From the NCBI RefSeq assembly GCF_000276665.1, contig NW_004955427.1, forward strand, positions 5,435,249-5,499,248: 64,000 nt of DNA, in the 5' to 3' direction. This document shows, in pieces, positions 22,793 through 35,660 of this stretch. The notes below the pieces were generated by a model, which saw nothing but the letters and a program-made list of their open reading frames with translations, did no database searches and was not told where the DNA came from. Source of the stretch: Chinchilla lanigera. Taxonomy: Eukaryota > Chordata > Mammalia > Rodentia > Chinchillidae. Made by a program: the position numbers and the translations under genes. Each line of letters opens with the position of its first letter. Position 1 is the stretch's first letter.

Positions 22793-23688
22793 TTTTTTAT
22801 AACTATTTAATTCATTAATTTTGACATTTGTTGGTACATAACTGTAGGACGCAATAATTACTTTCATTACAGGTGATTGGTACATATACATAATATGTTT
22901 CAACTCCTCTTCCCAGTGGCTTTTTATTTATCTAGCATCACATTCATTTGTCTTATAAGAGTTTATAAAGTTACCATATATAGATACATGATACACATGA
23001 CATATGTGATATATATGTTGAAAATCAGACTAATCAGCCAAAGAATATACAAAACATGCAAGACAATTATACTAAGGTACACTTTTAGATACATTGTCTA
23101 CACCAGAGTACTGTAATTTTTATTCTTTTCATCCTAGCTGTCTTTCATTTTGTACTATATATATATATAGTTTGTCATATAAAAGAAACCATGTGGTATG
23201 TAAGCTTATATTTCTGAGTTATTTCACTTAACTTATGGCTTGCAAATGACTCAGATTTATCCTTCTTTGTTGCAGAGTAGTATTCTGTAATGTATAACTA
23301 CCACATTCTTTAACCATTCTCTGCTGATGGACATTTAGGCTGTTCCAAGATTTAGCTATTCTGTATTGTTCTGCTATAAATATGGATATGCATACACCAC
23401 AATGATATGATGTCTTTAACTTTCTTGGGAAAACATCTACAAGAGAAACAGCAGAGTCAAATGGAATTTCTTCTTTTACTTGCTTTGACGAATCTCCACA
23501 CTGATTTCCATAGTGGTTATATCAATAATGGAGCAGGGATCCTTTCTCCCCACAGCCTCATCAGCATTTGTTATTGGTTGATTTTGTGATGATGGTCACC
23601 CTTTCTGTAGTGAGATTGAATCTCAGTGTTGTTTTAATTTTTTACATATTTATTGACTCTTTGTATTTCTTTATCTGAGAAGTATGTA
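22793..23688 (-). mobile_element. L1, 5' truncated, antisense
   Basis: Antisense L1 3' UTR and ORF2 end. Plus-strand landmarks are TGCAGAGTAGTATTCTGTAATG near 23272, TCTGCTGATGGACATTTAGGCTG near 23320, and CCACACTGATTTCCATAGTGG near 23495. A T run at 22793 is the inverse of the poly(A) tail. A perfect 18-bp target duplication, TTGAGGTAAATATAATAC, lies at 22775-22792 and 23689-23706, fixing both ends. Confidence 0.95.
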
Positions 23689-23706
23689 TTGAGGTAAATA
23701 TAATAC

Positions 23707-25004
23707 ATTGCATCATTTGCTAAGTTGTGAAATGACTACTGAGGAAAAATTAAGCAAAAGAATTATCTAAGTCACAAGGGATCACACACAGAAGTACAGA
23801 GAAGAATACTGACAATAAGACAGGCCAACTCCAGAGGAAACGATGGTTTTGCAAGTGATGAGCCCATGACTCTGAAGCTGGATAATTAAGAGTACTGGGC
23901 ACCTAATGACCTTTAGTAAATTTTCAGAGAAAAATAAAATGGTCAGGTTGCTTGTCATGAATTAATACAGAAATAGCCAAAGAGGATATACAGTTTCTGA
24001 GTCTGTTGCAGTCTCTTCCTCCTCGAGGCGATGGATATAGCAAATGCACCCGGGAGGTGCATAACAGGATCTACAGGGACGGCCTGCTCTGGTCTACCTC
24101 TGACTGTTACAGCCCTCTGTGCTTTCACAGTTCCTCTTCTGTTTAAGGGAGAAACTGGAAGGCAGGATATTTTTTGTTAAGAATTCTATCTGTCAGAGGC
24201 CAGGCAGTATTTGTTTTATTAGAAATACTTCATGACTGTGCCTCTGCATCTACATACATTTGCTTAAATATACCAAGACCTAATGTTCCCTTTAAAACAG
24301 TATGACCAATATCTGTGTTTACCTTCGGTTTTCTGTGAACACGGACACACGTAAACAACATTCTAAAGCGAGAAACACCGTTTTTCACTTATCTTTGGGT
24401 TTAATTGTCAGATCCAGTCTACTTTCAGCTCACCATTTGCTTTCAACTGTACACAGGTATATGCAAAAGATTTATCCTTGATTTTAAAAGATCGGGTTCA
24501 TTAATGAGTTCCGCTTTGCTATTTTTTTCTAATCGTCTCTTACTTCATAGTTATTATAAGATATTTCAACCTTCCATCCTTTGACATGAAAAATGCTCGA
24601 ATATGTGTTCAAATTTTTGCATGTGGAATCATAGTACTTTTCATTGTAGACTTCACAGTGATGATAAAAATAAAGATTCTGAGATACCCTAAACTAATTT
24701 TCAAGACAGGAGGTTATAGGCTCAGAGATACCTGGGAAGTTAACTTGGTGCCTGTTTCACATTTCTCGGTATATCTTCAAAGATTTGAGTTATAACTCCA
24801 AGTAGACCACAAAGCATCACCCCGCCTGCTTTACAATGGATTTTCAGGACAACTGACCACACCAGTGTATAAGTAACAAGTCTTCCCCAATTCATGTTAT
24901 ACCACCCTTATTTTCTATAGCTAAGATAGATTCAAGGGAGATAATTTACAGTCTCCTCTCAATTTTCCTAATAAAAATACTCTTGGCTTTTGAGTCATGC
25001 ATTA
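23707..25004. other. Unique DNA
   Basis: Nothing recognised. Confidence 0.5.
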
Positions 25005-25190
25005 ATTTTTTCTATTTCTCAAACAAAATACCTAACCTCCACAAGTTAAAACAGGCAAAGTTGATTTTGGCTGACAATTTGTAGAGGTCTCAGTCCACAG
25101 TCAGCTGGATCCAAAGTATCACATATCCTACATCCAACCACCTCTGAAAAACACCTACGACCACACGAGACCCTGGGGGAACATCTACAT
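25005..25190 (-). mobile_element. LTR fragment, MaLR-like, antisense
   Basis: The text CTCAAACAAAATACCTAACC...GTCTCAGTCCACAGTCAGCTGGATCC corresponds to the inverse of the LTR family B 3' part. Confidence 0.55.
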
Positions 25191-26321
25191 GCAAGCAGAA
25201 CAAGTGGAGCGGACATATTTCCAACTGCTATCGAACTATGATGCTGTTAGCTATAGAATTTGTCCTGGGACCTGGTGCTTTTCTGGCTTTCATCTGCAAG
25301 GTCTTCATACATGTTTTGCCTTGAGTACTCTTACTCTTGATACTTTTGGCTTAACAGAAATGCATTACATTACATACATAAATATATTAAAAGGCATGCT
25401 ATTAAAAATGAGGAAGTTCAGCTGGCATCATCTAAGTGCTGAAAGTGAACTATGTCATGGATGAATTGTAAGCAAGAAGTGAGGAAACAGAATCTCTTAC
25501 ACAGCAGATATTTGTTGTCCTAGTGAATCAACTTTGAAACAATAATTTTTTAAAAAATCTAACCAAATGAGGTAAAAATTTGCCTTTAGAGTCTGATGTC
25601 TGTGGAAAGTTGGTACAGAGGTTGGTACATGTACATGACACATTAAGATGAACTCTTAGAATTACTTGAAAGACTGACAACACATATAAAGAGGTTTTGA
25701 TCAGTGTCTGGTAAAGAGTAAATGCCCTATAAATAGCTGTTATTGCTGTCAGAATTAAAGTGATTCTGATTTACTTAGGATTGTTTACATCTTTGATTTC
25801 AGCCAAATTTTAAGGTTGTATGTGTCAAATTTCAATAGCATTCATATTGACACAATAAAAACCCACTATATTGAGTTCTAATATATTATCCCCAAATAAT
25901 TTCACTTCAACAGTTTAAAACCACTGCTCCTACTTTACTAATGTGCAGTCCTGCTCTTTCCGTGAAGACAGTCTTTCAGCACACCTAATAGATGGAAGCT
26001 GTTCTCCTGTACAATTAAATAGGTACTATTGGAGAATAGGAGAGTAAGAGCTTTCACATCCTCAGACTGTTTTGAGATGAAAATTCAACTCTGGAAGTTA
26101 CCAGCTCTGGGACTGTATCAGGTGCTGAGCTATGACTTTTTAGTTTTAACAGCTACAGAAAGAAGTTTTGTTGGGAATAAACGAGAAGATACTTGAGCAT
26201 ATAACTGATAAGTATTAAGTGCTAGCAAATCGATTTTTTTCCAGCCTACCTTGTCTCCATAAAATCCAAAGGACTCAGGAAAACAAATAGAGACATACAA
26301 GACTGATCAAACAAGTAATCA
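25191..26321. other. Unique DNA with MIR-like pieces
   Basis: 25675-25765 (plus) reads like the 3' end of a MIR: CAGTGTCTGGTAAAGAGTAA then CTATAAATAGCTGTTATTG. 26100-26235 (plus) is a weaker MIR-like segment. Nothing else. Confidence 0.5.
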
Positions 26322-26480
26322 TTAACTGTTCCTTTCTGTAGAGCAGTAGAAGACAGTAGTACAACTATTTTAGCTATCCTGTATACACATTCTTACCTGA
26401 GAAGCCACTTTGAAGATATCAATAAGTAATACAAGAACCATTGTTTATTTCCTGCAACTTTGTCTGTAACGCTGTTTCAT
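26322..26480. mobile_element. Family R1 copy, inverted
   Basis: The first half (AACTGTTCCTTTCTG...GTACAACTATTTTAGCTATCC) is R1 in reverse orientation. After 26385 the text CCACTTTGAAGATATCAATAAG...GAACCATTGTTTATTTCC is R1 in forward orientation, from a part further 3'. This inside-out arrangement resembles the copy at 14899. Confidence 0.6.
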
Positions 26481-26867
26481 TTGTATCATTCTTATGCTAT
26501 TTTGTAAATGGATGTCCGTTTGTTAATGTTTTCCTTCTTTTATTTTTTAAAATAAAAGAAAATCCGAAGGACAGCTCATTGTTCATGGAAATCTTATTTT
26601 AAGTGCCACATTTACTTTCTTTCCAATGACCTCTATATTTCCCTCAGTAATATGGGCCTTTGCAAAATGATATGGGCCTCAGTAATATTGGTTTTTGCAA
26701 AACTCTGTGGAGCATTTCTTCTATGGCTGTTTTCTACCACTTTAAATTTGATATTAAATTTTGAGATGATTTCAAGCCTACAAATACGTCTCTAACATCC
26801 TTTCTTAATTTTCATCCTCTGAAATGATAGAAGAATGCATCAGTTCATTGGTGAGTCTTTGAAAGAC
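26481..26867. other. Unique DNA
   Basis: A local imperfect repeat of ATATGGGCCT...GCAAAA occurs at 26650-26705. Otherwise nothing. Confidence 0.5.
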
Positions 26868-27050
26868 CAGTGATGGCTAACCTGTTGGAAACCAAGTGCC
26901 CAAACTGAAACCAAATCCACTTGTTTATTGCAAAGTGTCAACACTGAGGTTTTGGTTCAGCAAAAACAACACGGCAGCTTGGCTCGTGTGCCCACAGAGA
27001 GCTCTTTGTGTGCCTGCTGCGGCCCTAGTGCCATAGATTTGCAATAACCG
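26868..27050. mobile_element. Non-autonomous hAT transposon, CAGTGATGG type
   Basis: Starts CAGTGATGGCTAACCT and ends in an eroded inverse (ATAGATTTGCAATAACCG). Internal segments AAGTGCCCAAACTG and TGCCCACAGAGAGCTCTTTG occur in a hAT family known from several tetrapods. The flanks TGAAAGAC and TTCTAGAC share 5 of 8 bases, compatible with an 8-bp duplication at a TCTAGA-like target. The transposase is absent. A related copy is at 37276. Confidence 0.7.
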
Positions 27051-27790
27051 TTCTAGACCATTAGTGTCCTCCACAGAGACCGCAGAACCCTAGCAAGTAT
27101 CCCTCATATTCATAGTTGAGGCCAGGTTAATTCCGTGAGTGCACTATATGATAAGCTAAGAAATTAGTATTTTCCTCAAATATGTGTATTTTGCCTGTGT
27201 GCTTAAACGTATTCCCAAATAATTCAACTTCCTCTTTATCTCACTTGGCTCTTTATGACAAAGATTATGATTTCATATTATTCAAAATTATAAAGGGTCA
27301 AATTACAGATCTTTACATGAAAAGAAAGGTTCATAATTTTAGTCTTCCAACATCATCCACTACCCCAACCAGACCTTCCCTAAAATCCTGAAAACTTGTA
27401 CATTTGGTGACATTGTTCCCATAGTCACATTAAATCTTCGCAAGATTGACCATAACTATTTCTCAAATTAATACAATGTAAGAGAGAGAGAGCACAGGCT
27501 TTGAAATCTAAGAAACCTAAATTAAAATTCTAACACTATTACTTTGCAATTTTCATAATTCAAGCTACATTTTCTTTCTTTTTGAATATTGGAATCTTCA
27601 CCTAGAAAAACCACACACTACCTCAGAATGCAAGGACTTATATAGAAAGTGAGGATTTAGTAAAATGTTTGCTTGTTCTTTCCCAGCCTCCCTTCTCATT
27701 ATTAAAGTCCATGCATTGCTTGGTAATTTGCCTTGGAGGAAGTGAGCACACAACCAATTCTCAGAGAATTAGATTACAAGTTGTAGTAAA
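27051..27790. other. Unique DNA
   Basis: Nothing recognised beyond a short (GA)n at 27482-27492. Confidence 0.5.
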
Positions 27791-28610
27791 TTGATAACTG
27801 GTGATAAACTTATAACCCCCAGCTGAACTGAGTAAGTGTGGTGCTGGGTGCAGGAGGCCCACCCGAGGACTGTTGTCAGCAGCATAAGAGGCAGAACTGG
27901 AGAAGAAGCAGGGTGTTGGGAGCTGAGAAAGGCTGTTGGAGGTGGTACAAGTGTGGGGGACCTGGATTTCCTGATGAACTTGGCTGTTTTCATCCTCCGA
28001 GGAGCTCGGGACCTCGCTGACACTGAGCATGGCTTCAGTTCGCTTTAGGGGAGCTCTGGTTCTCACTCTGAGCATTGCTTCCTGGTTCTGGAGGGGAAGA
28101 TGGTGCACTGCCGGCCTCCTGGAAAAGCTTGCTGCATTGGCTTCTCTGATGGGGACGCAGCCATCCTGATCATCGGAGGAGCTCAGGACCTTGCTGTTGC
28201 TGAGGATGACTGTGGTACCTATCGGGGGAGCTCTGGTTCTTCTGAGCATTGCTTCCTGGCTCCAGTGCAAATCCCTCAGCCTGCTGGCACAGATCCTTCA
28301 TCCCACTGGCACAGACTTCCTAGATTCCACCACTAACCTTTGGGCCTTCCCAGCAGATCTGTGAAACAGGTCTGCATGAGATATTGTTATGGGCTCTGGG
28401 CCTCCAGTTGGATTTGTGGGGGGCATTGTTATAAGCTCTAGGTCTTAAGCTGGATTCATGTAGGACATTGTTGTGGGATCCAGGCCCTCAGCTGGATTCC
28501 TTGGTCTTAGTGTGTGGATAGATTTCCTGCACTCTTGTGTATATCATTCTTTGGGTGACTATTATAAATAATCATATAAAGTATGTGTCTTGTATTATAT
28601 TGTTCCCTTT
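27791..28610. repeat. GC-rich block with two sets of tandem repeats
   Basis: Set one: two diverged units with period about 175 bp, 27991-28090 and 28161-28262, sharing GAGGAGCTC.GGACCT.GCTG and GGGGAGCTCTGGTTCT...GAGCATTGCTTCCTGG. Set two: three units with period 42 bp from 28384, each TTGTT.TG(A)GG.TC...AG.TGGATT. The block could be an unrecognised LTR or a repeat-rich retroelement end. The 169-codon minus-strand frame (27761-28270) is a by-product of the repeats. Confidence 0.6.
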
Positions 28611-30360
28611 GCAAAATAAGCCCCAAACAAACACACAAGTATTTTATTTTAAATATTAACTATGAATTAACATTTATTTAATATTGTAAAGCCATAGGGA
28701 TTAGTCAAGTGACTCCAAAAAACTCATGTATTTTAATAAGATTTTTATTTCTTTTAGAAAATGACCAAAATGTCTTCTTTTAATTTTCAGTATACAAGCA
28801 CATGTAATCCTGAAATGATATTAAAATATAAGAAAGATGAGCTCAGGAATACTTTCAACTCTTTTCCTAGTCCTTAGGTTTTCCAAAACCCATCTCATCA
28901 AAATTTAGAGGCAGTGCTTAACATTAAAATATTTCAAATAAAAGATTGAAATTCCTATAGTATGTTTCTGAAGAAGTACTCATTTTTATACCAGCTGGTG
29001 CAACTAAGCCTGTTTATAGCAAATTTTCAAAGAATTAACTAGGTCTTTCATCCAAATGGATGTTTTTTCTTAGTTATATGGACAATTTTCTAAATATTTA
29101 ATTATGAAATTTGGTATTACAAAGACATGATATCTTAACAATTCAATAACTCTCTCAGAAGGAATGGAACCCCACCACCCCTGCTACAACACACACAGGT
29201 TTCTTTAAAGGCTCCATGCCTAAATGGTACATGCACCAGTTGTATTACCTATTCCAAACACAGACCTTTGCCAGACCTAATGCACCTTTCAGGCTGTGAT
29301 GTGTGTAACAGTAGTTTTTAGCTGAGCACAAGTTCTCATTAGTAAATGTGAAGAAAGGCATATTTGAAATCTTTGCACTCCAGAAAAATAAAAAAATAGT
29401 GTTCTATCTATCAACTATCACATATCTGTGATTTTCTACCTGGTTATATATTTTTGTGAAATTAAGCACACTATAAAGGAGACTTCAACATTACATTTTG
29501 TCCAATAACTAAGACTGCCTATATTATTAAATAGAATTATTAAAATTAGCATAAACTAACCATATTATTAAGCAAAAGAATAGATTTAATGTCTTTAAAG
29601 GATAAAAATGAAATAATAAAAGAAAGGAGATAATAGGCAAATACAGGAAGAATGAAAGAAGAGCAGCAACAGAATGTTAATTTCAGAATATACATATTCT
29701 GTGAATCACCATGTTTAAAGTTCAGAGTTCCATGAAAAGATAGACTCAGAAGAACCCTGTTTTAAGTACACTTGCTTTCTCCATTTGAGTTGTCTTTTAC
29801 TTTTACTTTTACTTTTGATCTTCTCTTCCCGAGAATGCACACCATTTATCCTTGGAAGTCATTCAGTAGTGAGAGAGCAAAAGACTCTAAGTGGGGTAAT
29901 CACTTACTCAGGTCTTGATTCTGGTTTTATTCCCTAATTCAGTAGATGAGGAGACACTCACTGTTTTAAGAATATGGAAATCTGATTTATTTTTAAAAAG
30001 GTACTTTGGTGTTCCATTTATTATAAACATATATAACTTATGATTACTTAAAGAAACCCAGAGAAATGTGAGTGGTTAAAAAATAAATTTTAGTTTCTCC
30101 AGAATAAAGGGAGATAATAATCAAAAAATAGAAGTATAAGGACTAGAGAAAACACTTGGTGGGGAAGAATTTGCATGAACACTGAGTGGAGTGCGACTAT
30201 TCCACGTCACGGGAAGATTACGACATTCGTAGACCTTTTGTAGTACACATGTAATTTACTTCAGAACCAAACCTATGAAAACAAATGATGCTTGGCATCT
30301 TTAGTCAGCCAGATAAGTTAAGCCTCAGTGGCATATCAGTTTGCAAAGTGCATGTATTCC
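28611..30360. other. AT-rich unique DNA
   Basis: A short (CTTTTA)n-like run is at 29796-29816. No gene or clear repeat. Confidence 0.5.
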
Positions 30361-31734
30361 ATCTTTAAGAGTGGCCAAAGTTTTAACAGTTTCAATATTG
30401 CTGGAAAGTTCAAATCCATGTCTCGTTAGCCATCTTTTAGCTGTGAGCCCCTGTAATCTCAAGATGAAAGCTGAACATTTCTGAGGTACCATAATGCAAG
30501 TAAGCCTACCCATTCCAAAAGGGAGAAACATAAGGAGAGAAAGGAATGAGCCCAAAGCAAGAGGGGACCCCAGGACGGTGAGCATTTAAATCCTATAGCT
30601 CAAGGCCCAGCCTCCTGGGCGAGATGTGAGATTTAAGATCCACGGGGCTTGAGTGGTGCTCCCTCTACGGCAGTGCTCGCTGCAGGCCTTATAGTCTCTG
30701 TCTTGGGCAGGACCCACTCATTGCTCAGGAGAGCACCCACATTCCTGGCTTCTCAGACTTCCCGGGGCCTCCACTTCACCTTCACCTTCCCTCTCTCAGC
30801 TTTCTGCGCAGTCTGCTCAGGCACAGAGTGCTGCTCTTCCAGGTATTCTAAAATGTGGGTGGGTTCCATCTCTCCGCAGCTCTTTCATTTTGCCTGCCCA
30901 TAAAACCAGCACCACGTGGATGATGCCCAGATCGGCTGCAGCTCTCGCAGCGGCCAGGACCCCTCTGCGTCATGGCTGGAGAGGATTCTGAAGGTCTAGG
31001 TGGCTAGCTGAACACTGTCAGGGGGATCCCAAAGGACCCACAGGACCTCTTCCTTAGAAAGCTTTTTTCCAATAGGGATTTAAGAACTCTCTTCTCAAAT
31101 GAAAACTGCACAATTTCACACCCTTGGATCTATTCTTGGTGGGCTCCCGTAGATTTCTGAACTGCTCTCAGGCATCTTTCTTATTCTCCTAATGCAAAGT
31201 ACTTAGCTTCTTCTTAATGCATATCTTTTCAGCAACCATGTGGTCTTTGCTCCAACTTTGTAGATACATCCTTTGTAGAAAAATGGAGGTCATTTAAAAC
31301 AGCCCTTTTTCTCCTATTTCTTACTGTAAACCTGCTGAAAACACCCAGAAACACCCAGGCCATAGCCTAAAAGTTGAGCTGCTTTGAAACTTTCTCCACA
31401 GATTAACCTGGTACTCTGCTACTCTGGCAAACTCGCAGGAGATGCAAAAAAATATATACAGTTTTTCTGCCACAGCGTAACACAGATGGTGTGAAGTCTA
31501 ACTACCAATGGAATCTTTTATTTCCAACTGAAACATCCTAACTTTTTGACAGACAGCATTTCTAACAGCATTTTGGTCTTCTGAGCTCTGGAAAGAATCA
31601 CTCATCAAATAGAGCTTACAAGAGTCCAAGACTTCTCTAGCCAACATTTCCAAACTCATCCCATGACCCAGTTACCACATCTTCAGGACAACATGCTTAG
31701 GTATAGTCATAGCAAATACTCCAGCTGAGGTAAC
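30361..31734 (-). mobile_element. MaLR internal region, antisense
   Basis: Adjoins the LTR at 31735 in the order internal-LTR expected for a minus-strand element. Landmarks similar to MST/THE1-type internal sequence: CCCATTCCAAAAGGGAGAAA near 30510, ACCAGCACCACGTGGATGATGCCC near 30906, GTTTTTCTGCCACAGCG near 31461, TCTTCTGAGCTCTGGAAAGAATC near 31578, and CATGACCCAGTTACCACATCTTCAGG-type sequence near 31662. No intact frame exists; MaLRs are non-autonomous. The GC-richer part (30600-31030) is explained by this element. Confidence 0.7.
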
Positions 31735-32147
31735 ACAGGCTGTCTTAGATACTTTCATGTCACAGGCACAAATTACCCAAGACCTGCAGCTTAAATGAGA
31801 GAGGTTTATGATGACACAGTTTAAGAAATTTTGTTCTCTGGTTGGCAGGCTCAAATTCAGAATGGGTTGGTACAGAGCCTACCGCAGAGGAAACCTGCTC
31901 ACATAGTGGCCAGGAAGCAAGGATAAATGGGGGAACCAGTGTGGGAGATACACCCTTCCAGGACATGCTTTCAAGTGACCCACCTCTAGGACTTTACCTC
32001 TTCAAAGCACACTCAGCTGCTAAACTCATTAGCAAATGAACGCACTCATGTGGAGAGCATCCACATGACCCATCCCCTTCCAAACACCACCCTCTGAGCA
32101 CATGTGGGTTCTGGGGAACTTTTCAGATGGGAACCATCACATGATTG
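31735..32147 (-). mobile_element. 5' LTR of an antisense MaLR element
   Basis: The reverse complement has MaLR LTR features: the inverse of the polyadenylation region near the left end, then the antisense 5' part ending ...AGATGGGAACCATCACATG. It is contiguous with MaLR internal sequence on its left. The 3' LTR is not seen, so the element is truncated at about 30360. Confidence 0.65.
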
Positions 32148-32805
32148 TTATTAACTAAACTCACTAAAATAAAAAAGCAGCAACATTACATGCGAGAGGG
32201 GGTACAAACACTCAAATGCTTTGTATTATGATTTATAATAAAATTAAACATAATTAATGTATCACGCAACACCTAAGAGTTTCCTTATACATATGAAAAT
32301 GTAAAGATGTCAATGGACAGTATCAAATAGCAGTATAAAAATGACAACAGCTTATGGCAACATTAAAATTATTTGTAAACCCTTTGTTTCTTAGAGCCTT
32401 GTACATAGTTTTGATATGGACATGTATAGATTTAATTGTAGTTATATGCAGCTCAGGGACTGCACTTCATTGTCTAGACAGTGTCTTGGATTTGCACTGA
32501 GCAGCAACTCAGAAGTGACTCCAGTGTACTGCAGCTGTGTCCTGGAAATACGTGAAAACGGTTGAATGCGGACTGCATATATGTGCGTGTAAAAAAAAAA
32601 AACTGCTGCAAGATGTTGCTATTGCAACTTCGCATGAAAAATATTCCAGTGAATTTTCATTCTAGTGGCCAGTCTTCTAACACTGTATGTACTGTATGGC
32701 TGTTTACAGGAATAAAACTGTTCAGTGAATATTTGTTAAATTTTATTTATGTGGCCAGTGATAATTTCAGGAAAAAATTTTAATTTCCTAATTTAAAATA
32801 AAAGA
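32148..32805. other. Unique DNA
   Basis: Nothing recognised. Confidence 0.45.
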
Positions 32806-32910
32806 TCAAAGGTAAAATACAATTTACACATGCATTGGAACACTATTCAGCAACAACAACAACAAAAAATGAAATACTGATAGAAACTGCAATGTGATGA
32901 AATGAAAGAA
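32806..32910 (+). mobile_element. Possible L1 3' scrap
   Basis: ATGCATTGGAACACTATTCAGC followed by an AAC-rich run and AAATGAAATACTG resembles the end of L1 ORF2. Short and diverged. Confidence 0.4.
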
Positions 32911-32943
32911 GATTGTGTTGTTTAAAATAAAATCAAAATTTTA

Positions 32944-32979
32944 AAACATACACATGTTTTTTTAAACATGTGTATGTTT
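32944..32979. repeat. Perfect 16-bp inverted repeat, 4-base loop
   Basis: Arms AAACATACACATGTTT (32944-32959) and AAACATGTGTATGTTT (32964-32979) are exact reverse complements separated by TTTT. Confidence 0.95.
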
Positions 32980-33199
32980 CCATTTATAAAAAGTTCAGTC
33001 ACAGGAATGGCAAGCCTCTGAGGACAGAAATCGCAAAGTTCACTGCAACTACAACTGTGAAAAAAAGAAATACAAAGGATAAAATAGATGAAAGAATGAA
33101 GATTCACTACAGAGAATTGCAATCTATTCAAAAGGATCAAAAGGACATGGTAGAAGTGAAAAACAAAGGTCTAAAATTTAGGAACTCAGGTAATGTGTT

Positions 33200-34710
33200 T
33201 AACCCAGCCCAGTTGAAATAATAAGCTCAAACAGGTATATGCATATTTCAGGAGAGCACGAGAAATGTCAGAAAGATCACATATGCTGATAAATTAAAAA
33301 CTTTCTATATAAAATATATAACTGCAATGTTTTGAAGCATAAATCATATATAGAAAAAATCCAAAGAAAAATAATGACAAATGTGAGTTTGTTAAATTTT
33401 TGTCATAGCAGTAAAATGATACATATATTCATTTCTATTGATCAAAAGTAAATAATAAAATAAAAATAAAATAAATAAATAATATATAAATAGAAAGGAA
33501 AATTAAGTAATAATAAATTGATAAAATTGTTATGATAAGGTAAATAAATAAACAAGAATGTTAATGGTATTAAATCAGATAAAACAATTTTGCAAATTAC
33601 ACTCACATATATAAAGGTACTACACACTTAAGTAAAATATAAAACTATTCATTGGCTAAAAATATTAATACACTTGTATACTACAGGTATGTATTTTAAC
33701 ATTAGAAAAAATATTGAAAACAAAAAGATATTAAAGATTTTATACAAACATTACTTAAAAGAAAGCTAGAGTATCTATAGTTGTACCAGACAAAACATTT
33801 AAAACAGAAAGCATTACTAGATGAAAAACAACTGGACTTTTAAGTGAAGATGCTTAAATCTAACAAATAGTAAAATCCAAAATATATAAGAAATGTTGCC
33901 TTTAAAAAAATGAAAACTGATAGACATGAAATGAGAAATAAATTTACTATCACGGTGATAGACTCTGATAAAAGTTATTATTAAATGTTACAATACCAGA
34001 CCATACATCAATTAGAATTTAAAATAACAAATTTGGAAAAAATTTATAATAAACAACATATGTAAAACACTGCCACAGATTTGGTGAAATTTACAATCAT
34101 TTAAAATGCACAGGGACTGTGAGCTAAAAGAGAATACAATTTCTTTTCAAAGAGAGCTTAAGTAAATGTCATAAGATGTTACACATTTTCTGTCTCCTAA
34201 CAACATGGGACACAGATAAAACGGAAAGATGATATTTAGAAAAACAGAAAACCCTTGAAAATTAAGCATTGTACTTTTAACTCATTTCCAGAAGGAAATA
34301 AAACACGAAAGGTAGAATATATAATACAAATGACAATGAAAAGATTTGAAATGGCAATCTTTTTATCAAAAAGATTGTGGGATGTTGTAAACAAAGCTTC
34401 AGAAGAAAATGTATAGCTCCAATTAATATGTTGGAAAAGAAGAAATTTCAAAACATAATAATATACCTTTTAATTCATGAAACTAGAAAATAAAAATAAT
34501 TAAATCAAATTTAAGAAATGTGGAGGAGGAATAAATGAATTTTTTAAAAACTCAATTGATTTAAAATAGGAAAAAAAGCAATCATAACAAGCAATAAGAA
34601 GTTCATGGAAAAGAACTGTGAGAATAAATAGATATTTTATCAAATGTACAAGTGCTTCAAAATAAGTAACTTAACAAAAAACAAAAGAAGTAACAAAATT
34701 TGATAGTTTT
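33200..34710 (+). other. Very A-rich DNA, possibly ancient L1
   Basis: The plus strand is strongly A-rich with an AT/TAA-rich patch at 33445-33500. Segments around 33790-34600 have the composition and some wording of decayed L1 ORF2 (for example ACTGGACTTTTAAG, TTTGGAAAAAATTTATAA), but I cannot align it firmly. Confidence 0.35.
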
Positions 34711-34721
34711 CATCATAGGAA

Positions 34722-34804
34722 TTTTTTTTTTTTATAACAGGAATCAAACTCAGGACCTTGTGCTTGTCAGGCTGACACTGTGCCGCTGACTTATATCCCC
34801 AGCC
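34722..34804 (-). mobile_element. ID SINE
   Basis: Antisense ID ending TATATCCCCAGCC. Target duplication CATCATAGGAATTT (34711-34724) against CGTCATAGGGATTT (34807-34820), 12/14, slightly overlapping the T tail. Confidence 0.85.
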
Positions 34805-35660
34805 GCCGTCATAGGGATTTAATATGTTGTTAATACCCTACATGCATGAATACACGAAAAGAACCCCCAAAAATGTTGTCATGGTTCCCGCGGGAACAAC
34901 AATCCATCGGCGAGTGAATCAGGGGCCACGCATTACCCTGTGCAGAAAACGTGTCTTTATTTTGTCTGTGCTCTAAGACTTTGTTTCAGGCTGAATTTAA
35001 ATGTGGTGAAGAAATGAAACAGGTTGAAGAAATGTCACGGTGACCCAACTTTAAAGCTGTGACAGGCGCACTGCTGACTTCCAGCCAGCTTTGTAGTGAG
35101 AATCAGAAGCAAAACCAGAGCTAAAGGATGTGACTGCCGGCCATGGAATAACGAGCTATGAAGTTCGTACAAAGGAGAAAGTGATTATTGAAGAGATTAG
35201 CATTAAGAAGTAGTAAAAATCTTGCAATGGGATAGCAGGAACAATGGCTTGCATGAATCTCAGAAATCCCCATGACTCCATCCGTCACACACTCAATGAT
35301 AGCGAAAGGTAAACTTGTGTAAGTGAGTTTGATTTTGAGAAGAAAGCCCTAGCCTGCTCATTCAGGGCTACAAAGACCTACGGAAGAATTTCCCAAATTC
35401 ATCTATCCAGGCACTCAGAGCTGTGGCCATCAAAGACAAAGAGGCCCAGGCTACTGCTCTAGCTGCCCGCAGACCTTGGCATCATCAACAGGTAGTGGTT
35501 TGTAGGCAAATTCATAATTTATAGTCATGAACTTTCCCAAGCAGAATTCAGAGCTAGGCCTGGGCAGTTGGAAAATACCCTCTTGAGAGGGTGACGTACA
35601 AAGCTGTGAGAGTGAAGCCTAAGGAGCTATGGAGACCCTAGGAATTAGAAGGTCCCAGGA
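34805..35660. other. Mixed unique DNA with a CpG-bearing palindrome
   Basis: A perfect 14-bp palindrome, GTTCCCGCGGGAAC, lies at 34884-34897. The surrounding 200 bp hold several CpGs and might be an LTR fragment. No gene. Confidence 0.4.

Noticed and set aside
27761..28270. 169-codon open frame, minus strand
   Set aside because: It lies in the tandem-repeat block; repeat periodicity explains the length, and several other frames are open over the same bases.
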